Source of the DNA: UBA3537 sp049889395
GTDB taxonomy: Bacteria; Bacteroidota; Bacteroidia; Flavobacteriales; Flavobacteriaceae
Assembly: GCA_049889395.1 (NCBI GenBank)
Contig: JBMHDM010000015.1
Coordinates: 1-64,000, forward strand
Length of the DNA stretch: 64,000 nucleotides
Reading direction: 5' to 3'
Shown: in pieces, positions 7,536-16,305 of the stretch
Layout of the letters: the number at the start of each line of letters is the position of its first letter
Position numbering within the stretch: position 1 is the first letter of the stretch
Made by a program: the position numbers and the translations under genes
Notes under the pieces: model-generated
Told to the model about the DNA's origin: nothing
What the model saw: only the letters and a program-made list of their open reading frames with translations
Databases searched by the model: none

Positions 7536-8777
7536 CTAAGATTCAAAGTAATCAGTCAAATAGTTCAAATTGAAAATCTCGTAACCAATTTCTTGCGTAA
7601 TCCTCTCATAAGTTGTTATCGCTGATCTCTGTTCAATGTTGAGATGATACTTCAAAATACATAAAAAAATTACGTGGAATACTTTGTAGCTATATCTTGG
7701 TTGAAATTTTTCTATCGAGCTAAACTGCTCTTTTATAAAGTCAAGATTGTTTTTTTTGTAGATTCCTAAAAATAGTTTTACCATGGTTAGTACATTGTAA
7801 TGCCATTCTCGATAATACATTGGTATAACATCCGACTGTTTAAAATTTTCTGTGATCCATTCCATTGAAATAAAATTCCTAGATAAGATTGATATGATCA
7901 TTAGTTCGTATACGTAGTCTATCGAATCATTTTTGATAAATCGATTTTTATAGTTTTCTAGTATCTCTAAAATTTTATATTTTGGCGCACAATATATTTT
8001 AATACTTATGTACCTACTCAACAATATGGGATGTAGTTTTTTTGAAATTAAAGAATCAAAACTATCAGTTGGTGGTTCATTGTTTAAGATTTTTTTCAAT
8101 TGTAACAAAAGACCACTAAATAATACTAATTCAGTATCCGAAGAAGTTTCGTAAATTTCATTGACAAAATCACCATAGTTTTTATTTAACGATGAATAGT
8201 CAACAAAAGTTGTAAATATTGATACTTTGAAGTATTTCGTTTGGATAAAACTTAGATAATTAGTTTGTTGTTTACGCAACAAAAGTCCAACAGAATTACA
8301 AAAATATAGCAATTCGGAGTATTTGAAATTTATTGGGTTTAAGATTTCTAAATCAAAGATTTTTTTTAGAGTAGAAATTTCATTTGCTAATATTAGTTCT
8401 CTAATTGTTAGAACAATGACATCTAAAGAGTCATTGTCAATCTGTTGTATTGATTCAATGAAATCAACAAGTTCTGTTTGTTCATTATGGTTCATTAAAT
8501 CGTAAGCTAACTCCTTTTGATACCAATTAAATTGTTTGGGAAATAGTTGTGAAAAATCTGCAAAAGATTCAAATCCATTAAACCTTGCCAAAATGTTTAG
8601 TGTTTTACTATTGGGTTTGGTTTCTTTATCCAATCCAAAAAACCTTCGCAGTGTGTTATAGCTAATTTCTTCGTCAATTGATGTTGAAATCTGTTCTGAT
8701 AACTTGTGGCAATCACCACGATTTTTTATTTTAAAACCAATATTTTTTTCGGTTAATTTTTTTAGTTGATAAATCAT
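7536..8777 (-). CDS. HTH-type regulator with long helical C-terminal region
   Basis: The start chosen is the ATG at 8777 (MIYQLKKLTEKNIGFKIKNR). An upstream in-frame start at 8861 would add only low-complexity sequence. Residues about 15-75 (RGDCHKLSEQI, then ISYNTLRRFFGL) form a Cro/XRE-like helix-turn-helix of a type common in Bacteroidota. The remaining 340 or so residues are hydrophobic and charged helices of TPR-like appearance. It is transcribed away from the TerB-like gene at 8864 across 86 bp, so it is the natural candidate regulator of that operon, perhaps sensing a signal through the helical domain. That role is inferred from position. The 86-bp gap carries a TGATACA direct repeat that could be an operator. 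Confidence 0.6.
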   Translation of the reverse strand: MIYQLKKLTEKNIGFKIKNRGDCHKLSEQISTSIDEEISYNTLRRFFGLDKETKPNSKTLNILARFNGFESFADFSQLFPKQFNWYQKELAYDLMNHNEQTELVDFIESIQQIDNDSLDVIVLTIRELILANEISTLKKIFDLEILNPINFKYSELLYFCNSVGLLLRKQQTNYLSFIQTKYFKVSIFTTFVDYSSLNKNYGDFVNEIYETSSDTELVLFSGLLLQLKKILNNEPPTDSFDSLISKKLHPILLSRYISIKIYCAPKYKILEILENYKNRFIKNDSIDYVYELMIISILSRNFISMEWITENFKQSDVIPMYYREWHYNVLTMVKLFLGIYKKNNLDFIKEQFSSIEKFQPRYSYKVFHVIFLCILKYHLNIEQRSAITTYERITQEIGYEIFNLNYLTDYFES

Positions 8778-8863
8778 AAAAATAATATTCTGTATCAAAA
8801 ATGTATCATTTTTATGAAAAAAAAAAGCTAAGTTTATTTTAAATATTAAAAAAACTATCAATA

Positions 8864-9286
8864 GTGAGTCAAGAAATGTATAAACATGATGCTTTGCTAC
8901 ACCTAGTTTGGACAGTGGCTACTACTTCAAAAACAGAAGGAAGTGATAAGTATGTCACGCCTGAAGAGGACGATTATCTTGACACTGTAAGAAAGACAGA
9001 AGGTATTTCGATAGATTGGAATGATTTTAATGTAAAGAGAAAACAATTAGGTCATTGTGATGAAACAATTATAGATGAAGCTTGTAAGGCTTTACGTGGT
9101 TGTGGCAAAGAATGGCGAATTAAATGTCTTGGATACATGATTAGGATGTCATTCGTATCTGAAGATGGTGATCCAGAAAATAATTGTAGCGATGATGAAT
9201 GGGACTTAATAATGAGAGCTCAACAAGAACTTGGATTGTCTGATGAAGATCGGCGTGGTTCTTATAATTCACTACCAAGAAAATAA
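8864..9286 (+). CDS. TerB-like domain protein
   Basis: This 140-residue helical protein opens HDALLHLVWTVATTSKTEG, followed by a polar loop with PEEDDYLDTVR. It continues ACKALRGCGKEWRIKCLGY and an acidic SEDGDPENNCSDDEW loop, then QQELGLSDEDR. This order of helices and acidic loops is that of the TerB/TerB-like (tellurite resistance, cyanobacterial TerB) fold, which occurs in stress and anti-phage operons, often near membranes. The start is GTG at 8864, with an ATG at 8876 as an alternative. It is the first gene of a tightly packed run to 16,093 and is divergent from an HTH regulator. The molecular function is unknown. Confidence 0.6.
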   Translation: MSQEMYKHDALLHLVWTVATTSKTEGSDKYVTPEEDDYLDTVRKTEGISIDWNDFNVKRKQLGHCDETIIDEACKALRGCGKEWRIKCLGYMIRMSFVSEDGDPENNCSDDEWDLIMRAQQELGLSDEDRRGSYNSLPRK

Positions 9287-9367
9287 TCTAATCAAATTTT
9301 AAAAACTGATTAAACCCTTTTATCTAAAAAAATTAAAAAAATATAATTACAAATTAAACAACTTAAT

Positions 9368-9919
9368 ATGGGACTATTTTCAGGAAAAAGAAAGAGCGAT
9401 GGAAGCTTTGATATGAGAACAAGTGGAAATAAGGGAAGAGCTTCAACTGTTGGAGGAAGAATTGCATCAGGCATAGTTGGTGGCATAATTGGATCAATGA
9501 ACTCTTCGCCAGACACAACAATTGATGATGTTATTGAAGAACAAGAAAAAAAAGAACAACAAATGGAAAGACAAAATTTTTATGATCAAAAAGATGATAA
9601 TTTGGTAAATATGGATATTCCTGAGACAGAAAAAGAACTTATAGACTTTATGGACTATCTAATATCAGTTGTAGGATTACATGGATGGAGTATGTCACAG
9701 GATGATGAACCTCAAAGAAAAAATGCTCTTTCAGATGCAGCTATGACAAAGATTGAAATGGGGCTTTTTAAATTAAACAGATTATCCTCACCCTATTATC
9801 AATTTTATAAAAAGAAATTTAAAGCATTTAAATTCAAAAGATTATTTAAGAAATATTTAATTTGGTTTATTATAGCTTTTGTAGTGATTTTAGGCAATTT
9901 AATTGTCGGCAACTTTTAG
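9368..9919 (+). CDS. tail-anchored membrane protein of unknown function
   Basis: This 183-residue protein was not recognised. A glycine/serine-rich basic N-terminus contains GGRIASGIVGGIIGSMNSS (about 30-48), a weakly hydrophobic glycine-zipper-like segment. The middle is charged, and a C-terminal transmembrane helix (about 161-182, YLIWFIIAFVVILGNLIVG) is preceded by many lysines. The predicted topology is tail-anchored with a cytoplasmic body. The next gene begins 3 bp after its stop, so they are co-transcribed. Confidence 0.6.
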   Translation: MGLFSGKRKSDGSFDMRTSGNKGRASTVGGRIASGIVGGIIGSMNSSPDTTIDDVIEEQEKKEQQMERQNFYDQKDDNLVNMDIPETEKELIDFMDYLISVVGLHGWSMSQDDEPQRKNALSDAAMTKIEMGLFKLNRLSSPYYQFYKKKFKAFKFKRLFKKYLIWFIIAFVVILGNLIVGNF

Positions 9920-9922
9920 AAA

Positions 9923-10327
9923 ATGGCCTATTGTTATTCTTGTGGCTACAATCTGACAGGAAAGGAGAACTTTTGCCCCAGCTGTGGGCAAAAATCGTCA
10001 GGAAATAATATAAAGCCCCATTCAAAAACACCTTTTTCCTACTCGTTTTCATCAAAAATTATCTTGGGGGGGAGTATTTTAACCCCTGACAAATTAATTA
10101 TTAACCAAAATGGGGTTACCTACCTCAAGCGTAATAAATACCTCATTGGCGTGGATCGATCCTTTTTGGCTTTCAATGATATTTCTTTTGTTAAAATAGA
10201 CCGAAGATTAATTAATTCAACCATTATAATTTCTAGCAAGGGGTCAAAAGGTATACGTGCAGAAAATTTTTCTATCTCGGATGCGAAAAAAATTGAATCC
10301 ATAATAAAAAATAACAGGTATGTTTGA
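9923..10327 (+). CDS. zinc-ribbon protein with PH-like domain
   Basis: The first 26 residues form a zinc ribbon (CYSCGYNL ... CPSCGQ, two CxxC pairs). After a linker, residues about 45-134 have the alternating strands and a final helix (SISDAKKIESIIK) of a bacterial PH-like domain, with GGSILTPDKLIINQNGVTY as the opening strands. Such proteins usually act as small adaptors or sensors at membranes. No catalytic residue is seen. Its last codons overlap the GIY-YIG gene by 8 bp. The role in the operon is unknown. Confidence 0.6.
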   Translation: MAYCYSCGYNLTGKENFCPSCGQKSSGNNIKPHSKTPFSYSFSSKIILGGSILTPDKLIINQNGVTYLKRNKYLIGVDRSFLAFNDISFVKIDRRLINSTIIISSKGSKGIRAENFSISDAKKIESIIKNNRYV

Positions 10328-11072
10328 TGAAAAAACAATAGCTGAGCTAAAGTATTATGTCTACCTATTGGTTAACCCGGAAACAAATACTCCCTTTTAT
10401 GTTGGAAAAGGGGAGGGTAACCGCGTTTTCGACCATCTAAATGAGGCCAAAGAGGAAAAAAAGAGGACTGATAAGTTAGATCAGATTCAAGCCATTTTAA
10501 AACAGAACAAAACAATTGAACATGTAATTGTTCGACATGGGTTAAATGAAAAAACTGCCTATCAAATTGAAGCCAGTTTGATTGATACCTTTAGATTTTT
10601 TCCAGCATTTAATGCGTTTGCTGGTGGTAATATTCAAGGGGGTATGAATTCTATCGAAAATGGATTAATGTACTCAGATGAAATCAAACGTAAATACAAT
10701 GCATTACCATTGAATTCTATACCAAAAGACACCATTATCATTAACATTAATACCTCTTACAAAAGAGCGTCAGGAGAGGATAAATTGTACCAATCAACCA
10801 AAGAACGTTGGCGAATGGATAAAGACAGATTAGATGGAGTTAAATATGTTTTAAGTGAATATAAAGGACTAATTGTAGAGGTTTTTGAAGTTGAAAAATG
10901 GTATCCCATCAAGCGTCAATACAATCCTGGGACAAAAAAAGCAGGACAATCCTATACGGGCTATGGATTTGACGGCAATGTGGCTCCTCACAGAATCAGA
11001 AATTTATATCTAAACAAGTCTATTGCTCACAAGAAAAATGGGTCTTCCTTCCCAATTATGTATAATCTTTGA
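10320..11072 (+). CDS. GIY-YIG nuclease (LEM-3-like subfamily)
   Basis: Residues 12-95 are a GIY-YIG domain: YYVYLLVNPETNTPFYVGKG supplies the two motif strands (YVY and YVG variants). An arginine follows in GEGNRVFDHL, and the metal-binding glutamate is in YQIEASLID. The longer strand spacing and the HL..A block match the LEM-3/ANKLE1-like branch. The C-terminal 150 residues (ending SIAHKKNGSSFPIMYNL) are unassigned, with an aromatic GQSYTGYGFDGNVAPHRIRN stretch that may bind a nucleic acid or ligand. It starts within the zinc-ribbon gene and is followed 12 bp later by the coiled-coil gene. It is a candidate effector nuclease. Confidence 0.7.
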   Translation: MFDEKTIAELKYYVYLLVNPETNTPFYVGKGEGNRVFDHLNEAKEEKKRTDKLDQIQAILKQNKTIEHVIVRHGLNEKTAYQIEASLIDTFRFFPAFNAFAGGNIQGGMNSIENGLMYSDEIKRKYNALPLNSIPKDTIIININTSYKRASGEDKLYQSTKERWRMDKDRLDGVKYVLSEYKGLIVEVFEVEKWYPIKRQYNPGTKKAGQSYTGYGFDGNVAPHRIRNLYLNKSIAHKKNGSSFPIMYNL

Positions 11073-11084
11073 AATCAAAATAAT

Positions 11085-11411
11085 ATGAGTATTGATAGTG
11101 TAAAACGAGAAATTGAAGGCTACAAAAGAGATATCGATCGCGAAAAATCTAGAATTGCAGATTACAGAGACGATATGGCTAAAATCCGAATTCGAAAAAG
11201 TAGAGACGCTGATCATTATTCACGTCGATTAAAGTCGGCTTCCTCCACAGCCAATAAACACAGTATTCGCGCTCAGAAAAAAAGAGATTGGGAGCGCTAC
11301 GCTAGAGAGATTGAGAGAGAAAAGGATAGAATAACCAGAAGTCGCGAAAAAATCAAAGATATCCGCGAAAAAATCAAGCGTTGCCGTGAACGAATTAAAA
11401 GATTAAGATAG
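11085..11411 (+). CDS. highly charged coiled-coil protein
   Basis: This 108-residue protein is almost entirely Arg/Lys/Glu/Asp/Ile and has no hydrophobic core, for example EKIKDIREKIKRCRERIKRL at the end. It should form long helices and is strongly basic, so it may bind nucleic acid or bridge other operon products. Spacing is 12 bp from the GIY-YIG gene and 31 bp to the DUF2779 gene. No family was recognised. Confidence 0.6.
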   Translation: MSIDSVKREIEGYKRDIDREKSRIADYRDDMAKIRIRKSRDADHYSRRLKSASSTANKHSIRAQKKRDWERYAREIEREKDRITRSREKIKDIREKIKRCRERIKRLR

Positions 11412-11442
11412 TTTTTGTACAGAAAACATAAAATAAGTTATT

Positions 11443-13398
11443 GTGAAAGTTCTTTCCAAATCACGTTTTAAGCTAGGACTTTCATGTCCAAATAAACTTT
11501 ATTTTTCGGGGGATAGTTCCTACAAAAACAAAGAAGAGGATAACTCTTTTCTGGCGGCTTTGGCTGAAGGTGGATTCCAAGTTGAAGCTTTATCGCGGTT
11601 ATTGTATTCTGGTGGACATTTCATCGATGCACCTTATGGTGCTTACCAACAAGCTTACGAACAAACTTTAAAGCTCCTAAAACTAGACGAAGTCATTATT
11701 TATGAAGCCGCATTTTTATTTGATGGTCTTTTTGCCATGACTGATATTTTGATAAAAAAAGGTAACCGCATAAAACTAATTGAAGTAAAGGCCAAATCAT
11801 TTGATTCTACAAAAAGTGACACCTTTATTGGTGCTCGAGGTAATATTCGAAGTAGTTGGCGTCCCTATTTATTTGATATTGCATTTCAAACACATGTTGC
11901 TAAAAAATGTTTGCCAAACCTAGATTTTGTACCCTTCTTTTTAATGGCCGATAAATCTAAAGTTGCAACTATTGATGGTCTAAATCAAAGATTTAGGTTA
12001 CCAAATAATGGAGATGTTCGACAAGATATTGATATTAGAATTACAACTGAAGAAGCCCATAAAACCTCTGTACTTTCAGAAATCAATGTCTCTTCTTTAG
12101 TAAAAGCCATTATTAATGATGAGTTTAAGTATACTGAGGATTTATTTTTTTCTAAAGCAGTTTCAATTTTAAAAAAGAGCTATCAGGCCAAAACATACCC
12201 TAATTGGCCTACCAACTACAGCCGTTGTAAATCTTGTGAGTTTAAAATTGATGATGAAACAAAAGATAAAGGGTTTAAATCTGGGTTTGAATACTGTTTC
12301 TCTAAACAACACCAATGGTCCTCACTTGATTTTAAACGCCCTAACATCTTTGAGATATGGAATTTTAGAGGTCAGAAACTATTAGAGCAAAATCGTTTTT
12401 TTTTAAATGAATTGACCCAAGATGATTTTAAGGTTATTGACGAACCAAATGCTATGAGTTCTAGAGAACGTCGCTGGGTTCAGGTTCAAAGGACTTTAAA
12501 CCCACACTCAAAACCATATGTAGAGTTGGATGGTTTAAAAAAAGAAATGGAGTCCTGGACTTTTCCCTTACACTTCATAGACTTTGAAACTAGTGCAGTA
12601 GCCTTACCTTTCAACAAAGGAAGACATCCCTACGAACAAGTTGCTTTTCAGTTTTCTCATCATATTTATCATACCGATGGCACTATTGAGCATTCTTCAG
12701 AATATATAAACACAAATGCAGGTGAATTTCCAAATTTCAAATTTATTGAAGCTTTAAAAAATTCATTAAAAAATGATAAGGGAACCATTTTTCGTTTTGG
12801 AACTCACGAAAATAGTATTTTAAATGCGATAAAAGATCAACTAGAATCTGGTAATCACCCAAACAAAGCTGATCTGATTGGATTTATTAAAACCATAGCA
12901 ACCCCACGAAATGATGAATCTGAGCCTTGGGTCGCATCCAGACCTATGGTAGACTTAAGAGTTGTGATACTAGATTATTACTATAACCCACTCACAAAAG
13001 GATCGAATTCCATTAAAGCTGTATTACCTGCAATTTTGAATTCTTGTACTTTTTTAAAAAAAAAATACACCAGTCCCATTTCTGAGATCAACATGACAAG
13101 TCTAAATTTTGAGGGCCATCATCGTTGGATTCAATTCGATGACGGAGAAGTCAGAAATCCATACTCGTTATTACCCCCAATTTTTGTTGAAAATGACCAA
13201 GAACAATTGAATCTGTTTATTTCTGGTTTAGAAACAATTTCAGATGGAGGAGCTGCCTTAACGGCCTATTCCAAACTTCAATTTACGGATATGTTAACTG
13301 AAGAAAGATTAATTATTAAAAAATCATTGCTAAAGTACTGTGAATTAGATACATTAGCTATGGTTATGATATTTGAGCATTTAAAAACATTTCTCTAG
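11443..13398 (+). CDS. DUF2779 protein: PD-(D/E)XK and DEDD-type nuclease with Cas4-like cysteines
   Basis: This 651-residue protein has a GTG start. The N-terminal half is RecB/Cas4-like: Asp101 in TDILIKKG, then Glu114 and Lys116 in KLIEVKAK give the PD-(D/E)XK triad. Cys15 (LGLSCPNKLYF), Cys262 and Cys265 (RCKSCEF) and Cys285 are spaced like the four iron-sulfur cysteines of Cas4/AddB nucleases. The C-terminal half is the DUF2779 region with an RNase H-like exonuclease pattern: HFIDFET (Asp380, Glu382), IFRFGTHENS and YCELDTLAM near the end. It presumably degrades DNA, but the activity is not characterised to my knowledge. It sits in a co-directional run with a second nuclease (GIY-YIG) and a TerB-like protein. 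Confidence 0.8.
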   Translation: MKVLSKSRFKLGLSCPNKLYFSGDSSYKNKEEDNSFLAALAEGGFQVEALSRLLYSGGHFIDAPYGAYQQAYEQTLKLLKLDEVIIYEAAFLFDGLFAMTDILIKKGNRIKLIEVKAKSFDSTKSDTFIGARGNIRSSWRPYLFDIAFQTHVAKKCLPNLDFVPFFLMADKSKVATIDGLNQRFRLPNNGDVRQDIDIRITTEEAHKTSVLSEINVSSLVKAIINDEFKYTEDLFFSKAVSILKKSYQAKTYPNWPTNYSRCKSCEFKIDDETKDKGFKSGFEYCFSKQHQWSSLDFKRPNIFEIWNFRGQKLLEQNRFFLNELTQDDFKVIDEPNAMSSRERRWVQVQRTLNPHSKPYVELDGLKKEMESWTFPLHFIDFETSAVALPFNKGRHPYEQVAFQFSHHIYHTDGTIEHSSEYINTNAGEFPNFKFIEALKNSLKNDKGTIFRFGTHENSILNAIKDQLESGNHPNKADLIGFIKTIATPRNDESEPWVASRPMVDLRVVILDYYYNPLTKGSNSIKAVLPAILNSCTFLKKKYTSPISEINMTSLNFEGHHRWIQFDDGEVRNPYSLLPPIFVENDQEQLNLFISGLETISDGGAALTAYSKLQFTDMLTEERLIIKKSLLKYCELDTLAMVMIFEHLKTFL

Positions 13399-13434
13399 AT
13401 CATGTTACCATTCTACAACCAATTTAGTTTTGTC

Positions 13435-14202
13435 ATGTTAAACCGCACATTCAAGGCATTAATCTTGTTATTTTTGTTCTTATCCAGTTATCTCTCTATC
13501 AGTCAAACTATAATCAACACAGAAAATATGATTACTGATCTTGATGACAACTTTTCATACAATATGAATTTTCAGGGCGATTTAAATTTTGGAAATATTG
13601 ATTTGATACAATTTAGTACGGCACAGCAACTTTCAAAAACTAATAACCAACATCTATTTCGTTTGCTTCTAAATTATGACTACATTAAAGAAAGCGGCAC
13701 TGAAATATCATCAGATTTTACTGGTCAGTTTCGCTACAATTATAAAATTGGTTTTAATTCAATTTTTGGGTTTTTACAAGTTCAGAATATTAAGTCCTTA
13801 CGCATGAACCATCGTTATATTTCAGGTGGCGGCTATCGCCACAGGATTATAAATGAAGATCAAAATTACTGGGATTTTTCTGGTGGAATGTTTTTTGAAG
13901 ATGAATTGTATGACAAAAATTTAAGTTCTCATCAACAAATTTACAATTGGCGATATAGTCTTAGTTCTTTTTTAAAATATAAATTTTCTGAAGATTTTTT
14001 CATAAATATCTCAATATATTATCAAATAAATACCTCTAATACAAAAGATTATCGTCTTTTTATTGAACCTCGTTTATACTACACACTCAACAAGTTTGAT
14101 TTGTTTTTGGACTGGACTCATAGATTTCATTCTACGCCTTATATAGATATCAAACGTACTGATAATAGCATTAATATTGGTGTAGAATTCAAATTATTAT
14201 AA
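13435..14202 (+). CDS. DUF481-like outer-membrane beta-barrel protein
   Basis: The ATG at 13435 is preferred over one at 13402 because MLNRTFKALILLFLFLSSYL begins a clean signal peptide ending near YLSISQ. The mature protein has alternating strands with aromatic ends (for example YRHRIINEDQNYWDFSGG) and a terminal strand SINIGVEFKLL closing with a hydrophobic residue, as in DUF481-type barrels. It is 36 bp from the DUF2779 gene and 52 bp from the channel gene. Its role is unknown, possibly an outer-membrane partner of the channel encoded next. Confidence 0.65.
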   Translation: MLNRTFKALILLFLFLSSYLSISQTIINTENMITDLDDNFSYNMNFQGDLNFGNIDLIQFSTAQQLSKTNNQHLFRLLLNYDYIKESGTEISSDFTGQFRYNYKIGFNSIFGFLQVQNIKSLRMNHRYISGGGYRHRIINEDQNYWDFSGGMFFEDELYDKNLSSHQQIYNWRYSLSSFLKYKFSEDFFINISIYYQINTSNTKDYRLFIEPRLYYTLNKFDLFLDWTHRFHSTPYIDIKRTDNSINIGVEFKLL

Positions 14203-14254
14203 ATGAATATTGTGAAATATTAAAGTATCAAATTAACTAATTTAAAATCAAATA

Positions 14255-16093
14255 ATGAGATCGCGCTTAAGATATTACTTTGAAAATTTTATTGCCAGAA
14301 AATCAAATTTTGTTTATTTTCTGATGTTCGCCAGCGTTGTATTTGCTGTGCTTATGATCATATTGGAGTTTAGTCTTGGAATTATCGAAAAAGATTCATT
14401 ATTCAACCTCTGGTGGAACAGATTAGAACGATTACTAGAAATCGAGGATTCTGGTTCAACCAACAAGGAACGCCTGGTTAATATGCTATATTGGGTCTTT
14501 AGTGTTGCGTTTTCGGGAACAATTATTGCATTTTTAGCTGCTAAAGTTTCAAGTTTTATTGAAGATCTTAAAAAAGGTCATTCTGAAGTTATTGATACAA
14601 ATCATTATGTAATAATTGGTTGGAATTCTACTATTTTTAATGTGTTTCAAGAAATTAAGATTGCCAATGAAAATCAATCCAAACCTACAATTTTATGTTT
14701 TAATGGTATGAATAACATTGAAATGAATGCCAAGATTGATCTTGATTATCCCGATCAAAAAGGTCTTAGAATAATTACTCGATCCGGTGATATTTATAGC
14801 ACCCAAGATTTAGCACGAACAAATATGGTGAATGCCAAGTCTGTGATTGTGTTAGACGACACTATAATTCCAAATTTTAATATTGAAACTACCATTTTGG
14901 CAGCCAAAATTAATTTAAATCAACGTAATATTCCACTCATTGCTCAAATGCATAAAGAAGAGAATATTGATTTATTGTCAGAAATTATGGACCAAAAAGT
15001 GTATCCCATCCATAAAAATAAAATTATATCTAATGTCACAGCTCAGGCTATGAGAAATAAGCATATTTCTGCTGTGGTATTGGATTTTTTAGACTACGAT
15101 GGAGACGAAATTTACTTTTTCCCATCCAAAGATTTATCAGGTAAAACATTCAAACAGGCGTTATTAATGGTATCCAATATTACCTTGATAGGTATCAAAA
15201 CTTCGGACGAAAAAGTTATTCTTAATCCAGATAAAGATTACATAATTCTTGAGGATGATCTTTTGGTCGTTATTTCTGAAGATGATGATGTTGATTTTGA
15301 TCTCATCACTAGTACTAAGACAAACCAACTGTTAAATGATCTCAAAATAGCTGCTGATTGTACCTCAAAAAAAGAAAAACTATCGATTTTAGTTTTAGGC
15401 TGGTCAAAATTAGGCCAATTAATCACAAACAGAACCATCCCTTTTTTATCTAAGGGCTCCAAAATTCATTTTGCCTACAGAGAAGAACTAGTACATCAAT
15501 CTCCAGCAAGCTTAAGCCAACACCATATTGAATTTGTTTCCACACCTTTGAGCCCAGACCAAAAAACTTCAATTAGCCAAATACTTAGTCAACATCAATT
15601 TGATGTTATTTTGATATTGGGACATGACGATGTTCTCTCTAATGAAGTTGCAGATACAAATTCCTTGATGTTGAATCTTTATGTACGGTCTATTTTAGAA
15701 AAGCAAACTAATACAAATTCTACTAGAATTATTCTTCAATTAAGTGATGGTTCAAAAGAAGAACTTATTCAAGATAACAAGTTTAATGAACTTATTGTTA
15801 GCGATACACTATCATCTTTAGTCATAACACAATTGGCCGACAATCCAAAGCTATGGTATGTTTTTGAGGAACTATTCAGTGAACAAGGATTAAAAATAAG
15901 TGTGTCATCAATATTTGATTATCTTGAATACAATCAATCAAATTCATTCAGTGTCAGGGAATTAATTTTGATGGCCCTTGAAAAAAATCAAACTTTTATT
16001 GGATATATCCTAAATGACCAACTTTTTCTTAACCCACCAAAAAATCAAACTTTTGAATTCAACGAAACTCTCGCATTGATTTATTTAGCTTAA
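14255..16093 (+). CDS. CASTOR/POLLUX-type ion channel with RCK-like domains
   Basis: This 612-residue protein has two transmembrane segments (about 18-44 and 76-98) flanking a pore region that lacks the potassium filter TVGYG. Two Rossmann/RCK-like blocks follow: HYVIIGWNSTIFNVFQEI (about 115-135) and ILVLGWSKLGQLI (about 376-390). This matches bacterial relatives of the plant CASTOR/POLLUX channels, where the RCK ring gates a cation (calcium or potassium) pore. It is the last gene of the accessory run and ends about 170 bp before repeat copy C. A regulator of ion homeostasis is likely. Membership in a defence operon is only inferred from spacing. Confidence 0.75.
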   Translation: MRSRLRYYFENFIARKSNFVYFLMFASVVFAVLMIILEFSLGIIEKDSLFNLWWNRLERLLEIEDSGSTNKERLVNMLYWVFSVAFSGTIIAFLAAKVSSFIEDLKKGHSEVIDTNHYVIIGWNSTIFNVFQEIKIANENQSKPTILCFNGMNNIEMNAKIDLDYPDQKGLRIITRSGDIYSTQDLARTNMVNAKSVIVLDDTIIPNFNIETTILAAKINLNQRNIPLIAQMHKEENIDLLSEIMDQKVYPIHKNKIISNVTAQAMRNKHISAVVLDFLDYDGDEIYFFPSKDLSGKTFKQALLMVSNITLIGIKTSDEKVILNPDKDYIILEDDLLVVISEDDDVDFDLITSTKTNQLLNDLKIAADCTSKKEKLSILVLGWSKLGQLITNRTIPFLSKGSKIHFAYREELVHQSPASLSQHHIEFVSTPLSPDQKTSISQILSQHQFDVILILGHDDVLSNEVADTNSLMLNLYVRSILEKQTNTNSTRIILQLSDGSKEELIQDNKFNELIVSDTLSSLVITQLADNPKLWYVFEELFSEQGLKISVSSIFDYLEYNQSNSFSVRELILMALEKNQTFIGYILNDQLFLNPPKNQTFEFNETLALIYLA

Positions 16094-16264
16094 TGGTGAG
16101 ATTTATATAAAATTATTTTAGTTAATTTTCTAAAAAGCTGATCAAACAGTTGAAACATACAAAAAAAAATTTATTATTGGGTTTTAAATCGCACCAAGCA
16201 TCTTATGAATTTCAAAAAGAGTCTCTAAAGAAAAAGTCATATTTTATTAGGTCGCTCAAATTAG

Positions 16265-16301
16265 CCAAAAAATAGTACGATTTTACTCCTCTCTGCTCCA
16301 C
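16265..16301. repeat. dispersed intergenic repeat, copy C
   Basis: This 37-bp element starts CCAAAAAATAGTACGATTTT and ends CTGCTCCAC. It aligns to copies A and B and continues CCACGGCATT as B does, leading into a hairpin. It marks the right border of the accessory region, after which envelope and housekeeping genes follow. Confidence 0.6.
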
Positions 16302-16305
16302 GGCA

